From Mesostigma viride (Eukaryota; Streptophyta; Mesostigmatophyceae; Mesostigmatales; Mesostigmataceae), in assembly GCA_009746045.1 (NCBI GenBank), contig RPFO01000667.1, forward strand, positions 3,174,273 through 3,238,272: 64,000 bases of DNA, read 5' to 3'. The position numbers and the translations under genes are program-made. Within the stretch, counting starts at the first letter, position 1. Every line of letters starts with the position of its first letter. The notes below the pieces were generated by a model that was not told the DNA's origin, made no database searches, and saw nothing but the letters and a program-made list of their open reading frames with translations. Of the stretch, positions 10,502 through 22,441 are shown piece by piece.

Positions 10502-12239
10502 CCCGTGTTTTTTTACAACGCGATGTATCGCGTTGTAGGGTTAGAACGCGATGTATCGCGTTGTAATCTGACACGTGGCAGGCACAGTAGATACGAGATT
10601 TTCGGTCTGAAACTCGGTGGACGGCCTCCTTACATCCCGTAGAACTCAAGAAAAAATCCTGGTATTTTTTGGATTTTTTTTGTGACAGCTGCAAACAAAT
10701 ATGTACCACTGAAATCAGGCATTTTCGCGGGACGAAGGTGAAGACGACGGCGATGGCGGCAGGTAGATCTCGCCAGTTTTCGCGCGAATTTCAGTGGCTG
10801 TTGGGTGGCACGACCATGATGATGCGTTCAAAGGTTGATAATGAGGTTTCTACGAGTTTGTTGAGGTACTGGGGCAAAGGAAACGTAGATTTTTCCAGTT
10901 TCTCACCCAACTTTCATGCGGAAACCCTGGAAACCGGCATACATATTATTACGTCAAGACTCGGGTCTGCTGCGGCACCATGCTTGGTATTTCCATGGTG
11001 TTTCGACTTCTTAACACATGTTTATTCATTCCGAACGCCCGGACTCTCGGCTAAACCGAGATTTGTGCAGACTTTTATTGGGTAGCTCCGGGCATGATGG
11101 TGCCTGCAAATAGCGTAAGGCGTGACCGTGGCTATTGCTACGGTATGCTGTATTTTCCTGGAAATGGCCTCTGCCACCGGCTCAAGCGTGCGTGCAGGCG
11201 TAAGTATATCGTGTTTCCACCTAGTTTCTGCCAGTTTCCCACTTATTTCTACCGACCTCTGCCCAGCCTCTCTAAGACCGCCATCCTACTCGACGTTGCT
11301 TGCATGTCAGCCATAGCAGGTTGCAGTTGTGCAGTATTTAGGTGCTGTATACGTCGTCAAGCCGTGAATATATCGTGAGGATTGGATATTGATGGTTTAT
11401 ACTGCGTTGATTGTGCAAGAAGATCAGCTAGGTGCCCATAATCATGGTGTATAATCATGCGTTGTTAGCATCTTGCCACCATTTGCTAGCATGCATTCCA
11501 GCGTCATCTTCGCCTGCATGTAAGCTCATGGATCACTCAACCTATCCAAGCCTTGCATTACACATGCCTCTTTCTTTCAGTATTGCACACGTTGTGGAAT
11601 GAAAACCCAGTGCCTCCCTTCCCACGAGGCATGTGCTCAACACGTTGTGAGAGTGGATGATGCTTTGGCTATGGCTGCCTGATTCAGTCATATTATGTCA
11701 TCCAGTCATGATGTTTGATGCATGTTTGATGCTGTATAACTTATACAACACCTATTTTCAACGTTTTGACCCTCCTAGCTCATGATATCCCCGTTTATGG
11801 GGCTTGTGTCGTTGGGTCATGTTGTGAAGGGCTCTCATTTTTCCCACTGCGTTGTACTGCGTTGTAATTGTAATGATAATAAAAAATAGCTCCAGTGGCC
11901 CAATGGGCCTGAGTTTTGTTTCACAGAGCCTGCATATGTTGCCCATAGCTCGTGCAAGAAGCCAGATTTTTTTCATGAACCATTTGTGAATAAGCACATG
12001 ACTTGTGACCTAGGGTCAACAAATCGCGGTCATGGTCAGACCCCCCTGTATTCAAACCAGTGTATCTCTCAAATGAATTAGCATTTTGTAGGTCTGAGTA
12101 GCTCAAAAAAACCTTTGATTTATGGGCTTTCAGGAAAGTATACACATGACTATGAAAAAAAATTTTCCCTAGATGTTATGACGTGTTCTATAAATAGCTT
12201 ACAACGCAGTATATCGCGTTCTAAAAAAAAAAACACGGG
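10502..12239. mobile_element. TTAA-flanked piggyBac-like non-autonomous element (1.74 kb)
   Basis: TTAA occurs immediately outside both ends (10498-10501 and 12240-12243). The termini are inverted: CCCGTG followed by a T-run at the left, an A-run then CACGGG at the right. TTAA target duplication with CCC/GGG termini is the hallmark of the piggyBac superfamily. Next to the T-run the left end has two copies of a perfect palindrome-like module (aacgcgatgtatcgcgtt, 10517-10562), and the right end one diverged copy (near 12200). No transposase signature was found in the interior; the longest frame, at 10669-11085, is unrecognised. It lies about 0.3 kb beyond the MAEA stop codon. Confidence 0.75.
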
Positions 12240-12243
12240 TTAA

Positions 12244-12531
12244 TAAAAGAAAATAGTGCAAAGCAATTCTGCACTGCGCATCATGGACATCCTGTTATTG
12301 AGCAGTATTTACAAACCTTGTTAGTAGAACACATTGTTCAAAAAATCCTTATGCATTCTGTTGTAGCGTGACGAGCGCGCCTAGTAGCCAAACAACATGC
12401 GAGCCCTCTGTGCAACAAACGCATATGATAAAACGTCATGATGCCACATGGGATACCGCGCAGGCTCCAATCTATGTAGACAAGTGCACCTGCATGTAGC
12501 TTCTGATTCTGACTAACCTGTACACTTTGCC
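12244..12531 (-). other. 3' flank of MAEA
   Basis: Between the MAEA stop codon and the piggyBac-like element; presumably 3' UTR on the minus strand. No clear polyadenylation signal was identified. Confidence 0.35.
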
Positions 12532-15500
12532 CTATGAGATAAAGGCCTTCTCCAGTTCAGAAAAAAGGAAGGTGGCATCTGTTCTGGGGCAGGACACCTT
12601 GCCATTGTTTTTAGCAGCCATCTCCTCCATGGCCTGCACGCACAAGAAATGTTGGAAACATATTATATAAGGAACTAAAAATAAGAAGATCAAGGATTTA
12701 TGCCAAGGCACCCTGTTTTCCTCAATTAGTCGCAAGCTCTGGATAGCATATACCGAACAAAGGTACTGGAGAACAAGCTCATGTAGACATCTCCAAAACA
12801 GTTACCTGCAGCTTACTTTGGAAGGCGGATCCTGGCATCGCCATCTACAAGGCAGGGGGGAAACATGCTGACGCATGGGCTATGACAGCACATGCCACAT
12901 AATGATCAGGATGGCAACAGGAAACGCACCGCGCTCCTGTTGATGAGATCGGTGGGCTGGGTATTCCCTCAAACTAACTTGGCCATGTAACCCTGGGGCC
13001 GCCATGAATTCTGGGTGCCCAAAGAAAGAAAGCCTTACACGTGCTGCTGCAGTGGCACGAACATGGCTAGGACAGTACCAAGCTCTGAGCTGTCTACCCA
13101 ACAGCAAACACATGGGACCACACGCATGTCTCCATCACCAGGCCAGCAGGCACAAGCGATCATCCGAGCAAGCGAATATCCGCCCAGATCTGCCTTATCG
13201 TATTACTGTGCAAATATTACATTATATTCCATTATTGTGCTAAGTGTTTTCCCACCAAGGACCAGCCCAGCCACCTGAGCACAGTAGTGATAGTAGTTAT
13301 AGTATTATAGTAGTTATAGTAGGGTTTTACCAGGACGAGTACAGGACCAGCACACTAGTTATAGTAGGGTTGTACCAGGACGAGTACAGTACCAGGACCT
13401 ACCCATAACCACAAGCGGTTTCGCGGCTTTGTCCCCCCTCCATCCATCCATGGGAATATGTGCTACATGATCTCCCAACGGAGTCATGTTATAATTTAAT
13501 TTATTTTTTTTTTTTAATAACCACAAGGTTATGGCGAGGTTGAATCTTTCAAGCACTTTTAGTCCCGCTCAATGAGCTGGATTATTCCCGGTCCCGGCAA
13601 CCATAACATCGGTAAAATCTCAGGAGTACCCGGACCTGGTCCTGAAAACCAGGGATCCAAGCCTACTAGTGCCTTCCACTCAACTTCCAACCGCCCTACT
13701 CCCTAGACGACCTCATCCACCGCGCCGCCTCACCTGTCAGCTGCGCAATAGCCCCCCCCCCCCCCCCCCCCTCCCTTCCCCCCCCCCTTTCCCCCTTTAC
13801 CTTGCGGCTGTACACACCCTTCCTCATGGGCTTCCTACAGCGACAACAACCACCACCACAGCCACCCCCTCACCTTGCGGCTGTAAACGTGCTTGCCCAC
13901 GCGCCCACCACAGCCACCCCCTCACCTTGCGGCTGTAAACATACTTGCCCACGCACCCACCACAGCCACCCCCTCACCTTGCGGCTCTAAGCGTGCTTGC
14001 CCACGCGCCCACCACAGCCACCCCCTCACCTTGCGGCTCTAAGCGTGCTTGCCCACGCGCCCACCACAGCCACCCCCTCACCTTGCCGCTGTAAACGTGC
14101 TTGCCCACGTGCCCACCACAGCCACCCCCTCACCTTGCGGCTCTACACGTGCTTGCCCACGCGCCCACCACAGCCACCCCCTCACCTTGTGGCTCTAAGC
14201 GTGCTTGCCCACGCGCCCACCACAGCCACCCCCTCACCTTGCGGCTCTACACGTGCTTGCCCACGCGCCCACCACAGCCACCCCCTCACCTTGTGGCTGT
14301 AAATGTGCTTGCCCACGCACCCACCACAGCCACCCCCTCACCTTGCGGCTGTACACGTATCCGTTGGGCAGCACCATCGGCGGGTTCTCGTCCGTCATTA
14401 ACTCCCCGCTGATGCGGCACACCAGCTTGGAGTGCATGTGCTTGGCGGTGGGCAGGGGGGCCGCCAGCTGGCGGAAGGAGGGCAGGTGCAGCGGGTCGTC
14501 GATCGAATAGTCCTCCTCGTTCGCCACGCTGGAGCACGTGCAAGTGGAGGATTTAACAAGAAACGAGCAAAGGGACAACCAAGTCTAAGGGGGGGACCAT
14601 GTCTAATGGGGCAACCATGTCTAATGGGGCGACCATGTCCAAGGGGGCAACCATGTCCAAGGGGGCAACCATGTCTAAGGGGGCAACCATGTCCAAGGGG
14701 GCGACCATGTCCAAGGGGGGACCATGTCTAAGGGGGGACCATGTCTAAGGGGGCAACCATGTCTAAGGGGGCAACCATGTCCAAGGGGGCGACCATGTCT
14801 AAGGGGGCAACCATGTCTAAGGGGGCAACCATGTCCAAGGGGGCGACCATGTCCAAGGGGGGGACCATGTCCAAGGGGGGGACCATGTCTAAGGGGGCAA
14901 CCATGTCTAAGGGGGCAACCATGTCTAAGGGGACAACCATGTCCAAGGGGGCAACCATGTCTAAGGGGGCAACCATGTCTAAGGGGGCGACCATGTCCAA
15001 GGGGGGGACCATGTCTAAGGGGGGGACCATGTCTAAGGGGGCAACCATGTCTAAGGGGGCAACCATGTCCAAGGGGGGGACCATGTCTAAGGGGGCAACC
15101 ATGTCTAAGGGGGCAACCATGTCTAAGGGGGCAACCATGTCTAAGGGGGCGAACGTGTCCAAGGGGGCAACCATGTCCAAGGGGGGGACCATGTCCAAGG
15201 GGGCAACCATGTCTAATGGGGCAACCATGTCTAAGGGGGCGACCATGTCCAAGGGGGGGACCATGTCCAAGGGGGGACCATGTCTAAGGGGGCAACCATG
15301 TCTAAGGGGGCAACCATGTCTAAGGGGGCAACCATGTCCAAGGGGGCAACCATGTCTAAGGGGGCAACCATGTCCAAGGGGGCGACCATGTCCAAGGGGG
15401 GACCATGTCCAAGGGGGGACCATGTCTAAGGGGGCAACCATGTCTAAGGGGGCGACCATGTCCAAGGGGGGACCATGTCTAAGGGGGGGACCATGTCTAA

Positions 15501-18500
15501 GGGGGCAACCATGTCTAAGGGGGCAACCATGTCCAAGGGGGGACCATGTCTAAGGGGGGGACCATGTCTAAGGGGGCAACCATGTCTAAGGGGGCAACCA
15601 TGTCTAAGGGGGCGAACGTGTCCAAGGGGCAACCATGTCCAAGGGGGGACCATGTCCAAGGGGGCAACCATGTCTAAGGGGGCAACCATGTCTAAGGGGG
15701 CAACCATGTCTAAGGGGGCGACCATGTCTAAGGGGGCGACCATGTCTAAGGGGGCAACCATGTCTAAGGGGGCGACCATGTCCAAGGGGGGGACCATGTC
15801 TAAGGGGGGGACCATGTCTAAGGGGGCAACCATGTCTAAGGGGGCAACCATGTCTAAGGGGGCGAACGTGTCCAAGGGGGCAACCATGTCCAAGGGGGGG
15901 ACCATGTCCAAGGGGGCAACCATGTCTAATGGGGCAACCATGTCTAAGGGGGCGACCATGTCTAACGGGGGGGACCATGTCCAAGGGGGCGACCATGTCT
16001 AAGGGGGCGACCATGTCCAAGGGGGGGACCATGTCTAAGGGGGGGACCATGTCTAAGGGGGCAACCATGTCTAAGGGGGGGACCATGTCTAAGGGGGCGA
16101 CCATGTCTAAGGGGGCGACCATGTCTAAGGGGGGGACCATGTCTAAGGGGGGGACCATGTCCAAGGGGGCGACCATGTCTAAGGGGGGGCAACCATGTCT
16201 AAGGGGGCGACCATGTCTAAGGGGGGGACCATGTCTAAGGGGGGGACCATGTCCAAGGGGGCGACCATGTCTAAGGGGGGGCGACCATGTCTAAGGGGGG
16301 GACCATGTCTAAGGGGGCGACCATGTCTAATGGGGGGGACCATGTCCAAGGGGGGACCATGTCTAAGGGGGCAACCATGTCTAAGGGGGCGACCATGTCC
16401 AAGGGGGGGACCATGTCTAAGGGGGCGACCATGTCTAAGGGGGCGACCATGTCTAAGGGGGGGACCATGTCCAAGGGGGGGCGACCATGTCTGAGGGGGG
16501 GACCATGTCTAAGGGGGCGACCATGTCTAATGGGGGGGACCATGTCTAAGGGGGCGACCATGTCCAAGGGGGGGACCATGTCTAAGGGGGGACCATGTCT
16601 AAGGGGGGACCATGTCTAAGGGGGCGACCATGTCTAAGGGGGCGACCATGTCTAAGGGGGGACCATGTCTAAGGGGGCGACCATGTCTAAGGGGGCGACC
16701 ATGTCCAAGGGGGGGACCATGTCTAAGGGGGCGACCATGTCCAAGGGGGCAACCATGTCTAAGGGGGCGACCATGTCTAAGGGGGCGACCATGTCTAAGG
16801 GGGCGACCATGTCTAAGGGGGCGACCATGTCTAAGGGGGCAACCATGTCTAAGGGGGGGACCATGTCCAAGGGGGCGAGCATGTCCAAGGGGGGGACCAT
16901 GTCTAAGGGGGGGACCATGTCTAAGGGGGGGATCATGTCTAAGGGGGCGAACGTGTCTAAGGGGGGGACCATGTCTAGGGGGGGGACCATGTCCAAGGGG
17001 GGGACCATGTCTAAGGGGGGGACCATGCTAAGGGGGCGAACGTGTCAGAAGGGGGGAAACACGAGGGGCGATTTTGCAAGGAATGGAGGAAGGCGTAACG
17101 GGGCCGAGGGGGAAGACGGGGCACAAAGCCACACGGGGGAGCAAGGGGGCAGCGGTAACAACAAGCGTACATGGCCAAACCAGCATGAAGGCGGGCACGG
17201 GAAGTCCATGGGAAACCGGGATTGCAAACTGGCGAATAGAACACGTGGTAAACATGGCTTGGTGACTCATTGCCCAGGCAAGGGACACAAAACCCAGGAA
17301 AACGTGCTGGAAACTTCCAGCACATTGCTTCTTAAAAATTGACAGCCCCATCCACTCGTGAAGCGCCGCACGGATACCCCTGGCTGTGCTTCTTGGTCAA
17401 TAAAGTCCTAAGCACATACGGCACCTTGAGCATTGACAACAACACCCACTCGTCATAAAGCCCATTGACTAGCCCCCATGCGCAACCACTCTGGCTCTGA
17501 CATATGTCTACTCCCCGTCACGCACGGCATCCTGAGCGCCCACTCCCCATGACACCTGTGTCAATATACAGCAACAACTCCGGCACCGCTACTCCCCGTC
17601 ACGCACGGCATCCTGAGCGCCCACTCCCCATGACACCTGTGTCAATATACAGCAACAACTCCGGCACCGCTACTCCCCGTCACGCACGGCATCCTGAGCG
17701 CCCACTCCCCATGACACCTGTGTCAATATACAGCAACAACTCCGGCATCGCTACTCCCCGTCACGCACGGCATCCTGAGCGCCCACTCCCCATGACACCT
17801 GTGTCAATATACAGCAACAACTCCGGCACCGCTACTCCCCGTCACGCACGGCATCCTGAGCGCCCACTCCCCATGACACCTTTGTCAATATACAGCAACA
17901 ACTCCGGCACCGCTACTCCCTGTCACGTACGGCATCCTGAGCGCCCACTCCCCATGACACCTGTGTCAATATACAGCAACAACTCCGGCACCGCTACTCC
18001 CCGTCACGCACGGCATCCTGAGCGCCCACTCCCATGACACCTGTGTCAATATACAGCAACAACTCCGGCACCGCTACTCCCCGTCACGCACGGCATCCTG
18101 AGCGCCCGCTCCCCATGACACCTGTGTCAATATACAGCAACAACTCCGGCACCGCTACTCCCCGTCACGCACGGCATCCTGAGCGCCCACTCCCCATGAC
18201 ACCTGTGTCAATATACAGCAACAACTCCGGCACCGCTACTCCCCGTCACGCACGGCATCCTGAGCGCCCACTCCCATGACACCTGTGTCAATATACAGCA
18301 ACAACTCCGGCACCGCTACTCCCCGTCACGCACGGCATCCTGAGCGCCCGCTCCCCATGACACCTGTGTCAATATACAGCAACAACTCCGGCACCGCTAC
18401 TCCCCGTCACGCACGGCATCCTGAGCGCCCACTCCCCATGACACCTGTGTCAATATACAGCAACAACTCCGGCACCGCTACTCCCCGTCACGCACGGCAT

Positions 18501-21500
18501 CCTGAGCGCCCACTCCCCATGACACCTGTGTCAATATACAGCAACAACTCCGGCACCGCTACTCCCCGTCACGCACGGCATCCTGAGCGCCCACTCCCCA
18601 TGACACCTGTGTCAATATACAGCAACAACTCCGGCACCGCTACTCCCCATCACGCACGGCATCCTGAGCGCCCACTCCCCATGACACCTGTGTCAATATA
18701 CAGCAACAACTCCGGCACCGCTACTCCCCGTCACGCACGGCATCCTGAGCGCCCACTCCCCATGACACCTGTGTCAATATACAGCAACAACTCCGGCACC
18801 GCTACTCCCCGTCACGCACGGCATCCTGAGCGCCCACTCCCCATGACACCTGTGTCAATATACAGCAACAACTCCGGCACCGCTACTCCCTGTCACGTAC
18901 GGTGTCTTGAGCGCGGACAGCCCCGCCTGCAGGTACAGCGACAGCAGCGGCTGCGTGGTCAGGTTGGCCAGCCGGTAGTTGTCGAGCTGGAACTGCTCCA
19001 CTAGCGACCGCCACTGCGACTTGCAGAACAATTGCTGGTGATGGAGATGGTGAGGTGGAGGGTGGGCAGGGGATGGGGGCAGGTAACAGCATCCAGAAGA
19101 GGAGCCACACGGGATGCCAAGTGGCAAAACGTGCGAGCACCCAGGGTGAGACCGTTGCAGGCTAGGGATGGGACCCGCCAGGGACTTGGGCAACCAGACC
19201 GTCTACGCTCAAAACATTTCTTGGGTTGGAGGTATGCAGAGCGGGCGGCCATGCCCGGCGAGACAGCACCCTTACCACACATACAGGCCAAGATTTCGCA
19301 AAAAGAAAACTTTGAACATGGATGCTGACCCCTACACACAGGCGGCGTTAGTGCGCGGCTGATCTCGTTTGCCAGCGATGGACTTGGCAAGAGTTGACAG
19401 GTCAATTTATGAGCACCTATGTCGTTGCACTTCTGTACATAATAAATAAATAAATTAATTCTGTACAGGAAGTAATAGGACTTGGATATCTCACCGAGGT
19501 ACACTTCGCTCGTGTGGTACATATTTCCTCCTTGCCACAGGCACGCCCCCTTACCCACGGTGAAGACAACGACAACCTAACTCAGTGCTATTCTTTTAGC
19601 CCAACCATACAAATATTTTAATGCTATCACCCTTATTCCATTCGCGCAAGTGCGATCACCCCAAGTGCCATCGCCCTTATTCCAGGCATCATATCAAGAA
19701 ATTGGGCGTTTTACATGGGGTGTACACATAGGATCTTATAAATGGGGTACAGATATTGGGCACCCCTTGATTGCAGAGCCATCCTGCATGCGATCGTTGT
19801 CTAGCCCACCCACCCCGCCGACACACAAACCCATCAGCGCCCAAGTGTATCAGCGCAGAGCTGGCACAGAAAACTCTTGCTACAATTCCTCCGGCTGATG
19901 CTCGACACGTAAGCATGCACTTGACATGCTCTTCACACGCTTCTCAGCGCAAACTTGTTGCACCCTCACCACGCCGTATGTGCTTCGCAACTTAGTCTCC
20001 ACTCCCTCGTCTGACCCCCACGTTTCCATCCACCAAACAGGTGCCCCCTCCATTCCCTGTCACCCATCATGTATACAACCATCACCACCCTCCCTGCCAC
20101 GTAAGCATTCCTACCCTTTCCCCCCTTCCCCCCCCTCACTTAACCACCATGTATGCATCCCTCCACCCCCATTCCTCATCCACCCACCCCTATTTCCCTC
20201 TCCTGCCCACCCTCCCCCATTTGTCAACCCACCGCGTACGCCGGGCACGTCGTGGTGGGCTTGAACGCCAGCAGCGCAACGGCCTGCTGCAGCTCCTGCA
20301 TGTGCGTGGCCCCCCAGGGCGCCAGGTGCTTGCGCGCGTACGAGATCGCCTCCATGCGCTGGTTGGACCGCACCAGCTCCACAAACTCCTGCACGCGCAG
20401 CCGGAACTCAAACTTGCTCTGGCGGGCGCAGCCACAGGCGATGACGAGAGGTGGAAGGTGAAGAGCAGACATGACAGGGATGACAAGGCAGGAAAGGACA
20501 GAGAATGAACGTGAGGAGACGGGAAGGCAAAAGATGAGAAAAGGTAAGGAAAGAGAGGAGAAGAGAGGGAGAGGCAGGCATGACAGGGGGCAGTCAAGTA
20601 CTAGCGGTCCTAAATCACCCACAAATGCATTCTAGATATCGCCCACCTGCCCCCACCTTGAGCTTCTTCAGGCGCGAGCGGTTGTGCACGCACCTTCCCC
20701 CCTCCCTTAAACAGCCCATCTAAGAAGCAGCCCCCACCTTGAGCTTCTTCAGGCGCGAGCGGTTGTCGGCGCACCACGCGAGCGCCTCGCTGGCGTCGCA
20801 CCGTCGCAGCGCGTCCACCACCTTGCAGGCGGAGAGGAACAGGTCCAGGTCCACCAGCTCCTGGCGTACGGCACACAGGCATGTACACAAGCAAGACAGC
20901 GCATGAACAAGCCAGCAAGAGGGGGACAGGTCTCAATCAAACGAGCTCCTGGTGTACGGCACACGTGCACACAGGGGGCATCCACCCATGCATTCCCAGG
21001 CAAGCGCAGCATTGTGAGAACAAGAAAGCGAGCAGGGGAACAGGGGGGAGGTCCACCAGATCCTGCGTACGGGGATGCCAGCACAGACACGTGGACAGGC
21101 AATCGCATGGCATGTGTGCTCACAGGCAAGCATGACATTGTGCTAGGCTTCGCGATGCGCCCCTTCTAGTGGGGACAAGCACACAAGGGGAGAGAACCCA
21201 CTGTGCTAGGCCACCCGCAAAGGCGAAGGCAAAAACAACCGTGGGACACCGAAGGCGCAAAGCACACGAGTATGCACAAGCAGGCACATATTTAAACAGG
21301 CAAACAAGCAAGCAGGGGAGCAGGAACAGACAGGGGAACAGGGGGCCAGCGCATGCCAAGCAAGCATGTGTGCACGGGTGTGAGCAAGAAAGCCAGTGCG
21401 CTAGCAACGCAACGAAGACCATGCAGGAAATCGCAGCAGGAATCATTGGCTCTTGATAAGAGGAAAAGAAAAGCAAATGAGAGGCAGTGAAATGTCCAGC

Positions 21501-22441
21501 AAAACCACAATATACAGATGGACGCTTCTGGGGCCTACCCAGATACAGCCTTAGAAGGTATGGTACACCCCACAAGACTCATGGCACACAATCAGGAGAC
21601 AGCAGGGGGCTTAAGGTCCTTGCCCTATTGGTCTGCCCTCCTACTTCCATGAAAAATCAGGCAAGAAGGCAGCGCTCTTCTTGAGAACGTGGGCTTGCCC
21701 ACACGTGCTGGGACGGGCCACAGGTGTATGCTAACGCATGCACAACCAGAGAGCAAGGCTTATTAAAGACTCATTGTCAACATTTGTACGAAGTGCCACT
21801 AAACAACACGAGCCGTCACAGTTTACATGGTTCACCATTGTAAACCATACATGACGCTTCTTACGTAAAGGCGTACAAGCGTGGATGCGCCTCACCTTGA
21901 TACCTGCACCCTCCGCATACTTGACGGCAGAGTCGTAGTACCCGCAGCGGAGCATGTAGTCAATGATAATACGATCCACCCGTGTTTCGTTCCACCGCGC
22001 ATTTCTGTCGTTTTCGCTGAGCGCGCCCAGGTGTTCCAGCCGAGCACGGCAGCGAGAAATTTCCTTCTCCTCGGAATCGTTGGTCTCGTCCAACTGGCAC
22101 ATGAGGGAACATTTTGCAAGCAGGACGCAAAGTTATACATATGATAAAAGAATCTCCGGCATCTTCTTTTATCAGAAGTAGCACCACATCTCAGAAACAG
22201 TTATAATTCTTACCTTCCGCTTCAAACCCTGGAGTCTGTCGATTAAACTATCTAGATGCTTCTCCGCCTCTTCCTTGGTGAAATCCTTGACATCCGCATC
22301 AGTGAATCCACTTAAAATGGCGTTGACGTCTTTCTCCGCGATCCGGGCTCGCGTGCGGAGCAACTTCTTCAGATTCTCATAAGGAACTTGCAAAATTGTG
22401 GTCTCGATTTTCGGTGCCGATGGCAAATTGCTAACCTCCAT
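12532..22441 (-). CDS. MAEA/GID9-like subunit of the GID/CTLH E3 ubiquitin ligase
   Basis: Seven exons on the minus strand give about 380 codons with consistent phases: 22441-22214, 22093-21896, 20860-20738, 20418-20233, 19019-18901, 14528-14342, 12633-12532 (TAG). The start is the ATG at 22441 (MEVSNLPSAPKIETTILQVP). Exon 2 carries a LisH motif (RIIIDYMLRCGYYDSAVKYA), exons 3-4 the CTLH region (LAWCADNRSRLKKLK, FEFRLRVQEFVELVR), exon 5 the CRA-like segment (LQAGLSALKT), and exons 6-7 the degenerate Gid-type RING (HSKLVCRISGELM, PPMVLPNGYVYS, KVSCPRTDATF). Known homologues pair with an RMND5-type RING to ubiquitinate metabolic and developmental targets. Length is near the family norm of about 400. 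The N-terminal acceptor of exon 5 is the least certain boundary. Introns 5 and 6 are swollen by minisatellites built partly from the exon edges. Confidence 0.88.
13416..13516 (+). mobile_element. 101-bp LINE-B 3'-end insertion in MAEA intron 6
   Basis: Flanked by the 11-bp duplication ATAACCACAAG (13405-13415 and 13517-13527). It holds only the LINE-B 3' UTR end, hairpin and T-rich tail, in antisense orientation to the host gene. Confidence 0.85.
13796..14341 (-). repeat. 52-bp minisatellite carrying copies of the MAEA exon 6 splice donor
   Basis: About ten tandem units of roughly 52 bp abut the end of exon 6. Read on the gene's strand, each unit holds TACAGCCGCAAG or a close variant followed by GTGAGG, which is the last codons of exon 6 plus its 5' splice site. 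Copies start near 13800, 13875, 13926, 13978, 14030, 14082, 14133, 14185, 14237 and 14289; the genuine junction is at 14342/14341. The outermost copy reads GTAAAG instead of GTGAGG. The GT is kept in all copies. Confidence 0.92.
14583..17040. repeat. 18-bp G-rich minisatellite, about 135 units, in MAEA intron 5
   Basis: The consensus unit is a run of 5-7 G, C, A or G, then ACCATGTC, T or C, and AA. Variation is mainly in G-run length and three transition sites. The array ends about 55 bp from the exon 6 acceptor (14529). Because 18 is a multiple of three, both strands show long artificial reading frames (MSKGAT and MVAPLD repeats). The G-rich strand is the template strand of MAEA. Regular G-runs make quadruplex formation plausible. 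Confidence 0.95.
17505..18905 (-). repeat. 81-bp minisatellite derived from the MAEA exon 5 splice donor
   Basis: About 17 tandem units of 81 bp (two are 80 bp) run up to the end of exon 5. On the gene's strand each unit contains GCGCTCAGGATGCC followed by GTGCGTGAC, matching the true exon 5 junction GCGCTCAAGACACC followed by GTACGTGAC. A unit near 17926 shares the GTACGTGACAGGG variant with the true site. Two variants (a missing C near 18028 and 18270; A to G near 18107 and 18349) recur 242 bp apart, showing a three-unit block duplication. The plus-strand 27-residue repeat frame (MTPVSIYSNNSGTATPRHAR...) is a by-product. Confidence 0.92.
20653..20775 (-). repeat. Duplicated MAEA exon 3 end with splice donor
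   Basis: A 36-bp sequence covering the last ~30 bases of exon 3 and the start of its donor (CTCAAG then GTGGGGG on the gene's strand) occurs twice, at 20653-20688 and 20731-20766, 78 bp apart. The upstream copy is the real junction at 20738. Confidence 0.85.
20849..21075 (-). repeat. Degenerate copies of the MAEA exon 3 acceptor in intron 2
   Basis: The real acceptor region (near 20851-20880, gctcctggcgtacggcacac on the plus strand) recurs as gctcctggtgtacggcacac near 20943 and, more diverged, as ccaccagatcctgcgtacgg near 21054. Intervening caagcag/cagcag-rich sequence also repeats. Confidence 0.65.

Noticed and set aside
10669-11085. 138-codon frame as a transposase
   Set aside because: No piggyBac catalytic Asp pattern or Cys-rich tail could be seen; it may be a chance frame.
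14728-16619. Long reading frames with MSKGAT and MVAPLD repeats (up to 270 codons)
   Set aside because: They are by-products of an 18-bp repeat, which is a multiple of three; they occur on both strands and lie inside an intron of MAEA.
17505-18905. CRISPR-like regular array
   Set aside because: Units are directly adjacent without variable spacers, and the context is a eukaryotic intron.
17504-19004. 27-residue repeat frame MTPVSIYSNN... as a repetitive protein
   Set aside because: The unit is the 81-bp intronic minisatellite, and the frame is antisense to MAEA and breaks at 80-bp units.
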